Assembly (NCBI RefSeq): GCF_000813965.1
Contig: NZ_JWLI01000013.1
Span: 147,228 to 211,227, forward strand
DNA: 64,000 nucleotides
From: Leisingera sp. ANG-M7
Lineage (GTDB): Bacteria > Pseudomonadota > Alphaproteobacteria > Rhodobacterales > Rhodobacteraceae
Reading direction: 5' to 3'
The position numbers were made by a program, and so were the translations under genes. Below are positions 7,715 through 16,612 of this stretch, piece by piece. The first letter of the stretch is position 1; each line of letters starts with the position of its first letter. The notes beneath the pieces were generated by a model. That model did no database searches and had not been told where the DNA came from. It worked only from the letters and a program-made list of their open reading frames with translations.

Positions 7715-8965
7715 ATGGACCGTCCCGCGCCGCTGTTTACACCCGTTTTGATCGTCGGCTGCATCATCATCATGGTGAGCTTTGCGGTGCGCGCCTCCTT
7801 CGGCGTCTTTCAGATCCCGATTGCGGAGGAGTTCGGCTGGCTGCGCTCGGAGTTCTCCTTGGCGATTGCCATCCAGAACCTGGCCTGGGGTATCGGGCAG
7901 CCGATCTTCGGCGCCATTGCCGAGAAGATCGGCGACCGCAAGGCGATCATCATGGGGGCGGTTGTCTATGCCGCCGGGCTGGTGCTGAGCGCCTGGTCAA
8001 CGACCCCGTTTGAGATGCAATCCTATGAGTGGCTGGTGGGCTTTGGCATTGCTGGCACCGGGTTCGGCGTGGTGCTGGCGGTGGTTGGTCGCGCCAGTTC
8101 CGACGAAAACCGGTCCATGTCGCTGGCGATTGTCACTGCGGCAGGCTCTGCCGGGCAGATCTTTGGCGCCCCGACGGCGGAGTGGCTGCTGGGCTTCCTG
8201 CCCTGGCAGACGATTTTCCTGCTGTTTGCGGGCGTGGTGCTGGCGCTGATTGCGCTGCTGCCGCTGATGCGGGCGCCGGAGGCAGCCAGTAAGATGGAGC
8301 TGGAAGAGAGCATGGGCGCGATCCTGAAGAAGGCGTTCAAGGATCCGTCTTACACGCTGATCTTCCTGGGCTTTTTCAGCTGCGGTTACCAGCTGGCCTT
8401 TGTCACCGCGCATTTCCCGGCCTTTGTCACCGAGATGTGCGGGCCGATCCTGCCGGGGGGCGCGCTGCATTCGATCGGGATCACCACCACCTCGGCGCTG
8501 GGGGCGGCGGCGATTTCGCTGATCGGCGCGGCCAACGTCGGCGGCACGCTGCTGGCGGGCTACCTGGGCAAGCGGTACTCCAAGAAATACCTGCTGGCGG
8601 CGATTTATACCGGGCGCACCATTGCGGCGGCGGCCTTCATCCTGTTCCCGATCACGCCGCTGAGCGTCATCATCTTCTCTGTCGCGATGGGCTCCTTGTG
8701 GCTGGCGACGGTGCCGCTGACCTCAGGGCTGGTCGCGCATATCTATGGCCTGCGTTATATGGGGACGCTCTATGGCATCGTGTTCTTCAGCCACCAGCTG
8801 GGCAGCTTCCTGGGCGTTTGGCTGGGCGGGCGGATGTATGATGCCTATGGCGATTACACCCTGGTCTGGTGGATCGGTGTCGGCGTCGGGGCGTTCAGCG
8901 CAATTGTTCACCTGCCGGTGAAGGAGCGGCCGCTGGCGCAGCCGGCAGTCCCGGCGGCAGCGTAA
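7715..8965 (+). CDS. Major facilitator superfamily transporter
   Basis: 416 residues from the ATG at 7715, chosen because an AGGAGA ribosome-binding site lies at 7702-7707; the longer open frame adds 18 charged residues. About 12 hydrophobic segments are visible with a central loop near residue 205 (MRAPEAASKMELEES). The segment VSFAVRASFGVFQIPIAEEFGW at the N-terminus and GDRKAIIMGA after TM2 are like the monocarboxylate/oxalate-formate branch of the MFS. It is an inner-membrane carrier, substrate unknown. A GCCCGCC-TGGA-GGCGGGC hairpin lies directly after the stop (8974-8991). Confidence 0.85.
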   Translation: MDRPAPLFTPVLIVGCIIIMVSFAVRASFGVFQIPIAEEFGWLRSEFSLAIAIQNLAWGIGQPIFGAIAEKIGDRKAIIMGAVVYAAGLVLSAWSTTPFEMQSYEWLVGFGIAGTGFGVVLAVVGRASSDENRSMSLAIVTAAGSAGQIFGAPTAEWLLGFLPWQTIFLLFAGVVLALIALLPLMRAPEAASKMELEESMGAILKKAFKDPSYTLIFLGFFSCGYQLAFVTAHFPAFVTEMCGPILPGGALHSIGITTTSALGAAAISLIGAANVGGTLLAGYLGKRYSKKYLLAAIYTGRTIAAAAFILFPITPLSVIIFSVAMGSLWLATVPLTSGLVAHIYGLRYMGTLYGIVFFSHQLGSFLGVWLGGRMYDAYGDYTLVWWIGVGVGAFSAIVHLPVKERPLAQPAVPAAA

Positions 8966-9049
8966 CACGGCTGGCCCGCCTGGAGGCGGGCTGTGCGTTG
9001 CAGGTAGTATCGACCTGAAAGGCGCTGCCGCCGCGCCCAGCCGTTGCTG

Positions 9050-9979
9050 TCAGAGCAACCCGCGGCGGTGGTTTGCCGCGATGATCTCCAGCACGTCCTC
9101 GGTGTGGGTATAGGGCAGGCCGTGGCCGGCGCCGGGGACCTCCTCCTGGCGGACAGAGCGGGCGCGCTCGGCCAGGCGGCCGGCGGCGGTCTGCGGGATC
9201 ACCGCGTCGTCCTGTCCCCAGATCGCCAGCGCGGGCACGCCTTTCTGGTGCAGGCCGCGCAGTTCCGCGGTGAAATCCTCGTTCAGGATGCCGCGCAGCG
9301 AGGCGAGCACGGCAGGGATGAAGCCGCGGTACTGCAATTCCTGCTGCTGCAGGTCGACGATGCCGGGCACCGAGGAAGGGAGATTGCGCTCAGCCTCGGT
9401 GCCGCGGAGGTGCAGGGACGGGTAGATCGCGTGCATCAGCCAGTCCCCGATCAGCGGAACATGGCGGATGATCTGCGTCACCCGGTCCGGGCTGCGCCCG
9501 AAACCGGCAGGTGCCAGCAGGATCATCTCGCGCAGGCGTTCGGGATGGGCCGCGGCAAAGGCGGTGGCGATGGCGCCGCCCATGGAATAGCCGATCAGCG
9601 TGATATCATCGCCGGCCTCCTGGTCCTCCAGCAGCTTCTCCAGCTGGCTGAGGAAGAAGGCGCGGTCCTGCGGGCCGGAGGGCCGGTCCGAGTAGCCGCG
9701 GCCGTAGAGATCGTAGGTCAGCACCCGGTAGCCCATCGCGCCCAGCCCCTTGGCAATGCCGTTCCACACGAAGGACGGCGTGGTAAGCCCGTGCACGCAA
9801 ACTGCGACGGGACCGCGATGCGGGCCGGTCCAGCGGTAGTGGGTGCAGCCGCCGGGCAGCTGCGCCAGCGCGCCGGGGGCGGTCTGCCGGGCCTGGGCAG
9901 TCATCGGCTTACGCAGCCGCTCGCGCAGGAAAGGAGCCAGGGTGATGGCAAGGACGGCAAGGAGCAGCAGCCAGATCAT
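9050..9979 (-). CDS. Membrane-anchored alpha/beta hydrolase
   Basis: 309 residues from the ATG at 9979, which overlaps the stop of the upstream gene (ATGA). Residues 2-17 (IWLLLLAVLAITLAPF) form a probable N-terminal membrane anchor. The hydrolase core has an oxyanion-type HGLTTPS segment near 63-69, the nucleophile elbow GYSMGG with Ser132, a late acid in WGQDDAVIP and His in PGAGHGLPY near the C-terminus, so the catalytic triad looks complete. It is the last gene of a four-gene operon with an exporter, a HAD phosphatase and an ornithine-cyclodeaminase-like enzyme. Substrate unknown. Confidence 0.87.
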   Translation of the reverse strand: MIWLLLLAVLAITLAPFLRERLRKPMTAQARQTAPGALAQLPGGCTHYRWTGPHRGPVAVCVHGLTTPSFVWNGIAKGLGAMGYRVLTYDLYGRGYSDRPSGPQDRAFFLSQLEKLLEDQEAGDDITLIGYSMGGAIATAFAAAHPERLREMILLAPAGFGRSPDRVTQIIRHVPLIGDWLMHAIYPSLHLRGTEAERNLPSSVPGIVDLQQQELQYRGFIPAVLASLRGILNEDFTAELRGLHQKGVPALAIWGQDDAVIPQTAAGRLAERARSVRQEEVPGAGHGLPYTHTEDVLEIIAANHRRGLL

Positions 9980-10893
9980 GTTCGGGCCTTCCACTTTTGC
10001 AGGATGTGGTGGCTGGCCATCAGGTCGAGATGGGCGCCGCCGCCGTTCTTGAACAAGGTGATCTGCGACGGGTCATAGGCGGGGAACCGGCTGAGGCTGT
10101 AGAAGTCCGCCAGCACATCGCTGCGCTGGATGGTGCCTTCGGCCAGCGGGATCTTGAATTCGCCGATGTGGTCCAGCGTGGTGCCGAAGCTGTCGCAGTA
10201 GATCTGCGCGCGCTTCAGGGCAACGTCGTCGGCTTCGCGCATATCGGGGCGGTAGGCGCCGATCAGGTTGAGGTGCTGGCCGGCGCTGAGCCATTCGCCC
10301 TTGATCACCGGATCCGAGGACATGGTGCAGGTGACGATGATGCCAGCGGCACGCACCGCCGGTTCCAGATCGGGGGCGTGTTTGGTGCCGGGGTACTGGG
10401 CACAGAGTTCCTGCGCCTTGGGAGCGGTGCGGTTCCAGACACGGATCTGTGCCTGCGGGAAACCGGCCGAGAACGCCTCGATCAAGGAGCCGCCAACGCT
10501 GCCTGCGCCGACGATCAGCACTTCGCGGGCGTCCGGGTCGGCCAGCCGCAGCGCACCCAGCAGGCTGTCGCCCGCGGTTTTCCACTTGGTCACCAGGTGG
10601 AAATCCACCAGCGCCTCCAGCGTGCCGTCGGCGTCGGAATAGAGGCACACCGAGCCGTTGATCATCGGCTTGTCGGCCTCCGGATTGCCGGGGAAGACAT
10701 TGGCGGTCTTTACCGCCAGCCCCATGCCGTCGATCCAGGCGGAGCGGCTGAGCAGCGTGTCGGATCCGCGGTAGAGGAAGGTGTCGCCGATCTCTGCCTT
10801 GGGCAGATCGTGGCTGGCGGCCAGCGCCGTGGCAAAGCTGACCCAGTCGAGCAGTGCCTCGCCCTCGTCAAAGCCTATGATCGGGATGGTCAT
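9976..10893 (-). CDS. Ornithine cyclodeaminase / mu-crystallin family protein
   Basis: 305 residues, near the usual 310-350 of the family. A Rossmann NAD(P) site is seen at VLIVGAGSVGGSLIEAF, near residues 124-140. The upstream half carries GMGLAVKTANVFPGN and SVCLYSDADGTLEALVDFHLVTKWKTA, typical of the family substrate half. Members include ornithine cyclodeaminase, alanine dehydrogenase and ketimine reductases, so the precise reaction cannot be called. It overlaps the hydrolase gene and follows the HAD gene by 30 bp, so all are likely one transcript. Confidence 0.85.
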   Translation of the reverse strand: MTIPIIGFDEGEALLDWVSFATALAASHDLPKAEIGDTFLYRGSDTLLSRSAWIDGMGLAVKTANVFPGNPEADKPMINGSVCLYSDADGTLEALVDFHLVTKWKTAGDSLLGALRLADPDAREVLIVGAGSVGGSLIEAFSAGFPQAQIRVWNRTAPKAQELCAQYPGTKHAPDLEPAVRAAGIIVTCTMSSDPVIKGEWLSAGQHLNLIGAYRPDMREADDVALKRAQIYCDSFGTTLDHIGEFKIPLAEGTIQRSDVLADFYSLSRFPAYDPSQITLFKNGGGAHLDLMASHHILQKWKART

Positions 10894-10923
10894 GGACGCG
10901 TTATCCTCCTGTTGCGGGCCGTC

Positions 10924-11553
10924 TCAGGCGGCGTCTTGTCCGGTCAGCAGCCCGGCCTGGACCAGCCGCGCCGCGAACGGCGCGGGGGCGGTGAACAGAT
11001 GGGTCTGCCAGCCGCGCGCATCGGCGGCCTCGATGTTTTCCGGGCGGTCGTCGGTGAACAGCAGCCGGTCCGGCGCCACCCCGGTTTCGCGTTCGAGAAT
11101 TGCATAGATTTCCGGTTCCGGCTTGATGCATTTCAGATGCGCGGAGACAAATGTGCGGTCAAAGTCACGTAAGGCGGGGTAGGCGGCGCAGGCGATTTCG
11201 AAGGTTTCAGCGCCGAAGTTGCTGAGGGCGAAAACCGGCGTGCCCTTGGCCTGAAGCGCCTGCATCAGGCGGACGGAATGGGGAATTTCGCGCGGGACCA
11301 TCTGCAGCCAGCAATCGTGCCACCAGCGGATTTCCTCGCGCCACTCCGGGTGCTGCTCTGCCAGCGCATAAACGCTGCCGCGGAAGGGGTGGCCGCGGTC
11401 GACGTTCAGGTTCATTCCGTGCAGCGGCACCTGGTCGAACAGCTGCTTGCGGCGGGCGGCGCCGATGCGGCTGTCGTAGAAGCGTTCCGGCTCCCACTCG
11501 ATCAGCACGCGGCCAATGTCGAAGACGACGGCGTCAATGGGCATCGCGTTCAT
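10924..11553 (-). CDS. HAD-superfamily (subfamily IA) hydrolase
   Basis: 209 residues. Motif I is AVVFDIGRVLIEW, with the nucleophilic Asp; the second motif-I position is Gly rather than Asp, as in the YihX group. Motif II is FALSNFG, motif III has the Lys in KCIKPEPEIY, and motif IV is LLFTDDRPENIEAA. These point to a small-molecule phosphatase of the YihX/2-haloacid dehalogenase-like branch. The ATG overlaps the TGA of the upstream EamA exporter (ATGA). A second in-frame ATG lies three codons in. Confidence 0.87.
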   Translation of the reverse strand: MNAMPIDAVVFDIGRVLIEWEPERFYDSRIGAARRKQLFDQVPLHGMNLNVDRGHPFRGSVYALAEQHPEWREEIRWWHDCWLQMVPREIPHSVRLMQALQAKGTPVFALSNFGAETFEIACAAYPALRDFDRTFVSAHLKCIKPEPEIYAILERETGVAPDRLLFTDDRPENIEAADARGWQTHLFTAPAPFAARLVQAGLLTGQDAA

Positions 11554-12512
11554 CCTTCTACGCGCGGGCGGGGCCGCGGGGCGGGGCGGTTACGGCGGGT
11601 CTCGCGCCAGACGGAGACCAGGCCCGAGGCAATGATCAGGGCGCTGCCGGACCAGACCTGCAGGTCGGGCCATTCGTTGAAGATCAGCACGCCCCAGAGG
11701 ACCGACATCGGCATGGCGATGTACTCAAAGGGTGCCGCCAGCGCCGCCTCGTTCATGCGGTAGGCCTGGCTGACCAGATAGCCGCCGGCGGAGCCTGCGA
11801 TGCCGACGCCGATCAGATAGGGCCAGTCCTGTGGCGCGGGCCAGATCCAGGCGCGCAGGATGAAGTCAAAGGCGGGGCTGTCGCCGGTGGCAAAACGCCC
11901 GTCCCCGAAGATCAGCCCGGCCAGCGCGCTGAGCAGCAGAAAGCCCAGCATCGGGTAGAAGGCGAGTGTCGCGCCGGCCTCGCTGCCGCCTGCGCGGCGG
12001 GTCAGCACATGCAGGGTGGCATAGCCGCAGGCGCCAAGGAGCGGCAGGATCGCGGCAGGCTGGAACGTGTCGGCACCGGGGCGCATGATGATCAGCACGC
12101 CCAGGAACCCGGCCACCACCGCGCCCCAGCGCCAGGGGCCGGGGCGTTCGCCCAGGAATAGCGCCGACAGGGTGGTGACGATGAGGGGCGTGGCAAAGGC
12201 GATGGCGACGGCTTCGGCCAGCGGCAGCAGGGTGAGGCCGGTGAAGAAGCAGATGTTGGCGAAGAACACCACCAGGCAGCGCAGCAGGTGCAGTTTTGGC
12301 TGGTGGGTGCGCAGCAGGTGATAGCCGCCCTCCAGCGGCATGATGATGGCGAGCATCACCGCAACCGCGATGACAGAGCGGAACAGCACCATTTCATAGA
12401 GCGGATAGTCGCCGGACAGGAATTTGAAGATCATGTCGATGACAGAGAAGGCAATGCCGGCACCGGCGGCGGCAAACAGGCCGGGTACGCTGACCTTCAT
12501 CTCTGCGCTCAT
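11550..12512 (-). CDS. EamA/DMT-family transporter (RhaT/YdcZ-like exporter)
   Basis: 320 residues from the ATG at 12512 (MSAEMKVSVPGLFAAAGAG); the longer frame upstream is not protein-like. Ten hydrophobic segments arranged as two EamA repeats are visible, with the first-repeat signature FRSVIAVAVMLAIIMPLEGG and the second-repeat end FEYIAMPMSVLWGVLIFNEWP. The C-terminus is short and basic (RRNRPAPRPRPR). Inner-membrane metabolite exporter of unknown substrate. First gene of the four-gene operon. Confidence 0.87.
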   Translation of the reverse strand: MSAEMKVSVPGLFAAAGAGIAFSVIDMIFKFLSGDYPLYEMVLFRSVIAVAVMLAIIMPLEGGYHLLRTHQPKLHLLRCLVVFFANICFFTGLTLLPLAEAVAIAFATPLIVTTLSALFLGERPGPWRWGAVVAGFLGVLIIMRPGADTFQPAAILPLLGACGYATLHVLTRRAGGSEAGATLAFYPMLGFLLLSALAGLIFGDGRFATGDSPAFDFILRAWIWPAPQDWPYLIGVGIAGSAGGYLVSQAYRMNEAALAAPFEYIAMPMSVLWGVLIFNEWPDLQVWSGSALIIASGLVSVWRETRRNRPAPRPRPRVEG

Positions 12513-12579
12513 GCCGTTGCCCTCCCGTCTCCTGCCCTTGATCAGTGGCGGATTTGATCTGACCGGGCAATGGGCCGGG

Positions 12580-12626
12580 GCGGAAAAATGCAATTTTTCC
12601 GGGCAAAATTCCGGGCCGGAATTTTA
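12580..12626. repeat. AT-arm hairpin repeat, family 2, copy a
   Basis: CGGAAAAATGCAATTTTTCCG followed by GGCAAAATTC and a second inverted repeat AAAATTCCGG/CCGGAATTTT. The core CGGAAAAW..ATTTTTCCGGSCAAAATTC recurs at 23081. Located upstream of the EamA operon. The two stacked hairpins look like a mobile or terminator-like intergenic element. Confidence 0.6.
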
Positions 12627-12897
12627 GGCCGCGGAACGCTGGGGTTAGGTGATTGGGGAGGGGATGGATTTCCTGCTGAGAAGCGGTTCAGGTGCAGGCC
12701 TGCCCCTGAACGCGCCTGTTCGAGTGTGGGGCGGCCTGATCCCGCGTCAAGGCCACGCCGTGCTGAGGCACGGTCCGCTGGCGCGGAGCCTTGACCCGGG
12801 CGCAGGCCTGTGGGGTAATAAGCAGGCCGGAGCTACTGGCTTGACGGCGCTATGCCGCGAAGACTGACAAGCTGGAAATTTTAATCAGAGTATTGAT
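12627..12897. other. Structured intergenic stretch
   Basis: No gene seen. It contains a long-range inverted repeat GTCAAGGC (12746-12753) / GCCTTGAC (12788-12795) that encloses a smaller hairpin, CCGTGC-TGAG-GCACGG, at 12758-12773. This could be a decayed copy of the GC-rich repeats found elsewhere or the 3' end of an unrecognised RNA. Confidence 0.3.
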
Positions 12898-13191
12898 ATG
12901 GAAGCAGAAATCACAGCGCACGCCAATGGTGCTGCCTGGCAATTGCTGCCGCAAAGCGGGGTGGCCGGAATAGCGCTAGCAGTCTTGTTCCTCTATCTGT
13001 TTTTTAGGCACTTGATGTTTGTTCTTATGGTTGTGGATATCTTGCTGGGGTTTCTACGGCGGTTCAGCTGGTTTCCCAAAGAGGGCAGCCGACTGAAGGC
13101 TTTTGGGCATTGGGTGACTGCTTTGGTCTTGTTTGCCGGCTACCTGGTTGCCGCCATGCAATTTGGCTGGATCGAATTTGTGCCCGTTTAG
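12898..13191 (+). CDS. Small hypothetical membrane protein
   Basis: 97 residues starting MEAEITAHANGAAWQLLPQ. Two hydrophobic segments are visible, about residues 23-50 and 71-90. Base composition is less GC-rich than its neighbours and there is only a weak ribosome-binding site (an AGAG-like run about 12 bp upstream). I do not recognise the family. It could be a real small membrane protein or a chance frame; absence of a better frame on either strand in this stretch favours a gene. Confidence 0.42.
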   Translation: MEAEITAHANGAAWQLLPQSGVAGIALAVLFLYLFFRHLMFVLMVVDILLGFLRRFSWFPKEGSRLKAFGHWVTALVLFAGYLVAAMQFGWIEFVPV

Positions 13192-13224
13192 AAGCGGAGC
13201 TATGAGCCTGCAAAATGGGCAGGC

Positions 13225-13683
13225 TTAGCGGCCCGCCTTGGCCGCGCGCAGTTCGCGCTCCAGCGCATCCAGAAACCGCGAGCGGTCGGCCTTGGTGAAG
13301 CCCTTTCCGCCGCCCTGCATGCCCAGCGGGTTGGCGGCGCGCAGGTCGGCCATCAGGTCGCGCATCGCGAGCTGCTGGCCGATGTTGGCCTGGGTGAACC
13401 GCTCGCCGTTGTGGCGCAGCACGCGGGCGCCGGCCTCGATGCATTTTGCAGCGAGCGGGATGTCGCCCGTCACCACCACATCGCCCGGCCCGCAGCGCTC
13501 TGCGATCCACATGTCGGCCACATCGGCGCCCTCGGCCACGATCACGGTTTCCACCAGCGGGTTCTGCGAAGGGCGCAGCCCGCCGTTGGACACCACGAAC
13601 ATGCGCAGACCGTGGCGGGTGGCGACCCGCTCGGCCTCCTGCTTCACAGGGCAGGCGTCGGCGTCGATGTAGAGGGCGGTCAC
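13225..13683 (-). CDS. yaiI: YaiI/YqxD family protein (UPF0178, DUF188)
   Basis: 152 residues from a GTG start at 13683 that overlaps the stop of sthA (GTGA). The opening [21 protein letters not shown] is the family signature; [18 protein letters not shown] and the C-terminal [15 protein letters not shown] block also match. Proteins of this family have a PIN-like fold with the acidic DADACPV motif, and their role is unknown. The longer open frame upstream lies inside sthA on the same strand and is not used. Confidence 0.9.
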   Translation of the reverse strand: MTALYIDADACPVKQEAERVATRHGLRMFVVSNGGLRPSQNPLVETVIVAEGADVADMWIAERCGPGDVVVTGDIPLAAKCIEAGARVLRHNGERFTQANIGQQLAMRDLMADLRAANPLGMQGGGKGFTKADRSRFLDALERELRAAKAGR

Positions 13684-15182
13684 TCTGCCGCCTTCTTCTC
13701 TGCCTCGGGGGCTTTTTCCGCCTTGGCCTCCGCTTTGGGTGCGGGTTTGGTCTTGCGGGCGGGTTTCTTCACCTTGAACTCTTCCGGGATCGGCATCCGG
13801 TTGAAGGCGTCGAGACCGGCGATCTTGTAGGCTTCGGCCAGGGTCGGGTAGTTGAAAGTGTTCTGCACGAAGTAGTCCACCGTGCCCTTGAGGTTCAACA
13901 CCGCCTGGGCGATGTGAATGAGCTCCGTCGCGCCTTCGCCGACGATCTGCACGCCCAGCACCCGGCGGGTTTTCAGTGAGAACAGCATTTTCAGCATGCC
14001 GTGCTCCAGTCCCATGATATGGCCGCGGGAGGTTTCGCGGAAGCGGGCGACGCCGACCTCGTAAGGGATGCCGCGCTCTTTCAGCTCTTCCTCGGACATG
14101 CCGCAAGTGGACATCTCCGGCACCGAGTAGATGCCATAGGGGTACCAGGGGCTTTCCGGCAGGGTCGGGGTTTCCAGCGCGTGGCAGGCGGCAACGCGGC
14201 CCTGCTGCAGCGAGGTGGAGGCGAGCGACGGGTGGCCGATCACATCGCCCGCGGCATAGATATGCGGCACCTCGGTCTGGTAGGTCTTGCGGTCCACGCT
14301 GAGGCGGCCGCGGTGGTCGGTCTTGAGGCCAACAGCCTCAAGGTTCAGGGCGGAGGTGGCGCCCATCCGGCCGGCTGCAAAGAGCAGCATTTCAGAACGC
14401 ACATGGCGGCCGTTTTCGAGGGTGACTTCGACATGCTCGCCTGCGTCCTCGATGCTTTCGACCGCGGAGCCGAGCCGCAGGTCTACGCCGTTTTCGCGGA
14501 TCTGGTGGGTGAAGTCCTGGATCAGGGTCTTGTCGATGAAGTCGAGGAAGGTCTCGCGCGGTTCAATCAGAGTGACGCGCACGTCCAGGGCGGAGAACAT
14601 GGTGGCGTATTCCACCCCGATCACACCGGCGCCGATCACGGTGAGGGAGCGCGGGATCTCGGCCATCTCCAGGAATTCGTCGCCGTCCACAACGGTCCTG
14701 CCGTTGAAGGGCACATATTCCGGGCGGTAGGTCTTGGTGCCGGTGGAGATCAGGAATTTCTCTGCCGTCAGCCGGGTGGTCTCGCCTGCTTCGGTGGCGA
14801 CCTCGACCTCGTTCGGGCCGATGAATTTCGCCAGCCCCAGCAGGGTGTCCACATGGTTGCGGTTGAACTGGTGCTCCAGCACGTCGACCTCGTAGTCGAG
14901 GGTCATATGCAGGCGCGCCTTGAGGTCGTTGGCCTCGATCTGGTCTTTCACCCGGTAGGAGCGGCCGTAGAACGAGCGTTCGCGCCAGCCGGAGAGGTTC
15001 AGCACGGTTTCGCGCAGGGTCTTCGACGGGATGGTGCCGGTGTGCACCGACACGCCCCCCAGCCGGTCCTTGCGGTCGATCACCAGCACCCGGCGGTGCA
15101 GTTTGCCCGCCTGGATGGCGGCGGCGCGGCCCGAGGGGCCGGAGCCGATGATGATCAGGTCATAATCAAAGTCTTCACTCAT
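13680..15182 (-). CDS. sthA: Si-specific (soluble) NAD(P)+ transhydrogenase
   Basis: 500 residues. Flavoprotein of the pyridine nucleotide-disulfide oxidoreductase fold that transfers reducing equivalents between NADPH and NAD+ in the cytoplasm. FAD motif GSGPSG at residues 13-18; NAD(P) motif [12 protein letters not shown] mid-protein; second FAD segment [15 protein letters not shown]. The position occupied by the redox disulfide in lipoamide dehydrogenases reads [11 protein letters not shown] (44-54), without cysteines, which is the SthA hallmark. The C-terminal 35 residues are an Ala/Lys/Glu-rich tail beyond the usual 466. Coupled to yaiI by a GTGA overlap. Confidence 0.93.
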   Translation of the reverse strand: MSEDFDYDLIIIGSGPSGRAAAIQAGKLHRRVLVIDRKDRLGGVSVHTGTIPSKTLRETVLNLSGWRERSFYGRSYRVKDQIEANDLKARLHMTLDYEVDVLEHQFNRNHVDTLLGLAKFIGPNEVEVATEAGETTRLTAEKFLISTGTKTYRPEYVPFNGRTVVDGDEFLEMAEIPRSLTVIGAGVIGVEYATMFSALDVRVTLIEPRETFLDFIDKTLIQDFTHQIRENGVDLRLGSAVESIEDAGEHVEVTLENGRHVRSEMLLFAAGRMGATSALNLEAVGLKTDHRGRLSVDRKTYQTEVPHIYAAGDVIGHPSLASTSLQQGRVAACHALETPTLPESPWYPYGIYSVPEMSTCGMSEEELKERGIPYEVGVARFRETSRGHIMGLEHGMLKMLFSLKTRRVLGVQIVGEGATELIHIAQAVLNLKGTVDYFVQNTFNYPTLAEAYKIAGLDAFNRMPIPEEFKVKKPARKTKPAPKAEAKAEKAPEAEKKAAE

Positions 15183-15199
15183 GGCCGCGTCCTTTGGTC

Positions 15200-16033
15200 T
15201 TAGTTCTGGTACAGCGCGTCGGCGTGGAAGGAGACGTGCTCCTCCATGAAAGTCGACACGAAGAAATAGCTGTGGTCATAGCCCTGCTGCATCCGCAGGG
15301 TGGCCTGCTGGCGGCGTTCGGCGACGGCGTGGGCCAGCGCTTCGGGCTTCAGGAGGTCGATGAACTGGTCGGAGGTGCCGGTGTCGATCAGGACCGGGCC
15401 GTCAAAACCCTTTTCCCGCATCAGGAGGGTGGCGTCATGCTTGGCCCAGGCGGCTTCATCGTCGCCCAAGTAGGCGCTCAGCTGCTTGCGGCCCCAATCC
15501 GATGCGGTCGGGTTGGAGATCGGCGCAAAAGCGGAAACCGACTTGTAGCGGCCCGGCAGGTTCATCGCCAGTGTCAGTGCGCCGTGGCCGCCCATGGAGT
15601 GGCCGGTGATCGCCTGGCGGTCCAGGTCGATGGCGAAGTTCTCGCCCAAGAATGCGGGCAGTTCCTCGGCCACGTAGTCCCACATGCGGAAATGCGGCGC
15701 CCAGGGGTTTTGCGTGGCGTTCACGTAGAAGCCTGCGCCCTGGCCCAGGTCATAGGCGTCGTCATCGGCCACGCCCTCGCCGCGGGGCGAGGTGTCGGGG
15801 AAGACGATGGCGATGCCCTGCTCGGCGCACCACGCCTGGGCGCCCGCCTTGGTCATGGCGTTTTCATGGGTGCAGGTGAGGCCCGAGAGGTACCACAGCA
15901 CCGGCACCGGACCGTCCTTGGCTTCCTCCGGCAGGAACAGGCCAAAGGTCATGTCGCCGCCGGTGGCGCTGCTGGCGTGTTTGTAGACGCCCTGGGTGCC
16001 GCCAAAGGCGCGGTTCTCGGAAACGGTTTCCAT
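15200..16033 (-). CDS. fghA: S-formylglutathione hydrolase
   Basis: 277-residue esterase that hydrolyses S-formylglutathione to formate and glutathione, the second step of glutathione-dependent formaldehyde detoxification. Serine-hydrolase triad: Ser146 in GHSMGGHG, Asp222 in GTSDQF, His254 in GYDHSYFF. The oxyanion-side segment YLSGLTCTHEN is typical of FGH/esterase D. It follows sthA on the same strand but the partner glutathione-dependent formaldehyde dehydrogenase is not next to it. Formaldehyde is released by amine demethylation, so this enzyme may serve the cluster at 41-64 kb. Confidence 0.95.
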   Translation of the reverse strand: METVSENRAFGGTQGVYKHASSATGGDMTFGLFLPEEAKDGPVPVLWYLSGLTCTHENAMTKAGAQAWCAEQGIAIVFPDTSPRGEGVADDDAYDLGQGAGFYVNATQNPWAPHFRMWDYVAEELPAFLGENFAIDLDRQAITGHSMGGHGALTLAMNLPGRYKSVSAFAPISNPTASDWGRKQLSAYLGDDEAAWAKHDATLLMREKGFDGPVLIDTGTSDQFIDLLKPEALAHAVAERRQQATLRMQQGYDHSYFFVSTFMEEHVSFHADALYQN

Positions 16034-16120
16034 GGGTGAGGCTCCTCAAAATCTGTTAGCCCTATCGCTATCCGCAGTTGGCCTCAGGGTCCAGCGGATG
16101 GGCGGCAGCAATGCCGGTTT

Positions 16121-16603
16121 TTGCGGCACAAGGATTGCGAATTCGCAAACAATCGGGGGTTTCTCCGCCGGGAGGGTGCCGCATTTGCGCAAGGGAGTGC
16201 TGGACAGCCAGTGCGAAAACCGGGACAGTCCGCCGCCAAGGCAAGAGGGAGGCACAGTGCCAAGAGCGATTTTCTGAGACTGACACCGGAGGCCGCGGAG
16301 GCGGAGGTTGAGCGTCCGGCAGCGGAGAAGGTGCTTGCAGGCGATCCGGTCTTCACCACCTGGAACGCGGAGGAGCGGGACGGGCTTTACTGCGGCATCT
16401 GGCAGTCGACGCCGGGCAAGTGGTGGATTTCCTATGACGAGTGGGAATACTGCCGGATCCTGCAGGGGCGCTCGGTGATCACCAGCGATGACGGCAGTGA
16501 GTATGCGCTGGCTGCAGGCGACAGCTTCATCCTGCGGCCCGGTTTCAGCGGCACCTGGGAGGTGATTGAGACCACCTGCAAGGATTATGTGATCCGGCTC
16601 TGA
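16121..16603 (+). CDS. Cupin-domain (DUF861-type) protein, start uncertain
   Basis: The C-terminal ~115 residues form a small cupin of the DUF861 type: WQSTPGKWWISYDEWEYCRI, LQGRSVITSDDG, LAAGDSFILRPGFSGTWEV. Proteins of this type are about 115 residues long, so translation probably starts near 16259-16274 rather than at the far-upstream TTG at 16121. No in-frame ATG/GTG exists there. A good ribosome-binding site (AGAGGGAGG, about 16244-16252) precedes a GTG at 16257 that is one base out of frame, and a TTTT run at 16270-16273 lies between. Either a rare start codon is used or a one-base indel has damaged the 5' end. Confidence 0.7.
   Translation: MRHKDCEFANNRGFLRREGAAFAQGSAGQPVRKPGQSAAKARGRHSAKSDFLRLTPEAAEAEVERPAAEKVLAGDPVFTTWNAEERDGLYCGIWQSTPGKWWISYDEWEYCRILQGRSVITSDDGSEYALAAGDSFILRPGFSGTWEVIETTCKDYVIRL
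16135..16148. promoter_or_regulatory. 14-bp palindrome between fghA and the cupin gene
   Basis: TTGCGAATTCGCAA, a perfect palindrome about 100 bp upstream of the fghA start. A related TTTGCGCAA lies near 16183. It could be an operator for fghA; no regulator is adjacent, so this is only a candidate. Confidence 0.4.
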
Positions 16604-16612
16604 TCCGGAGGG

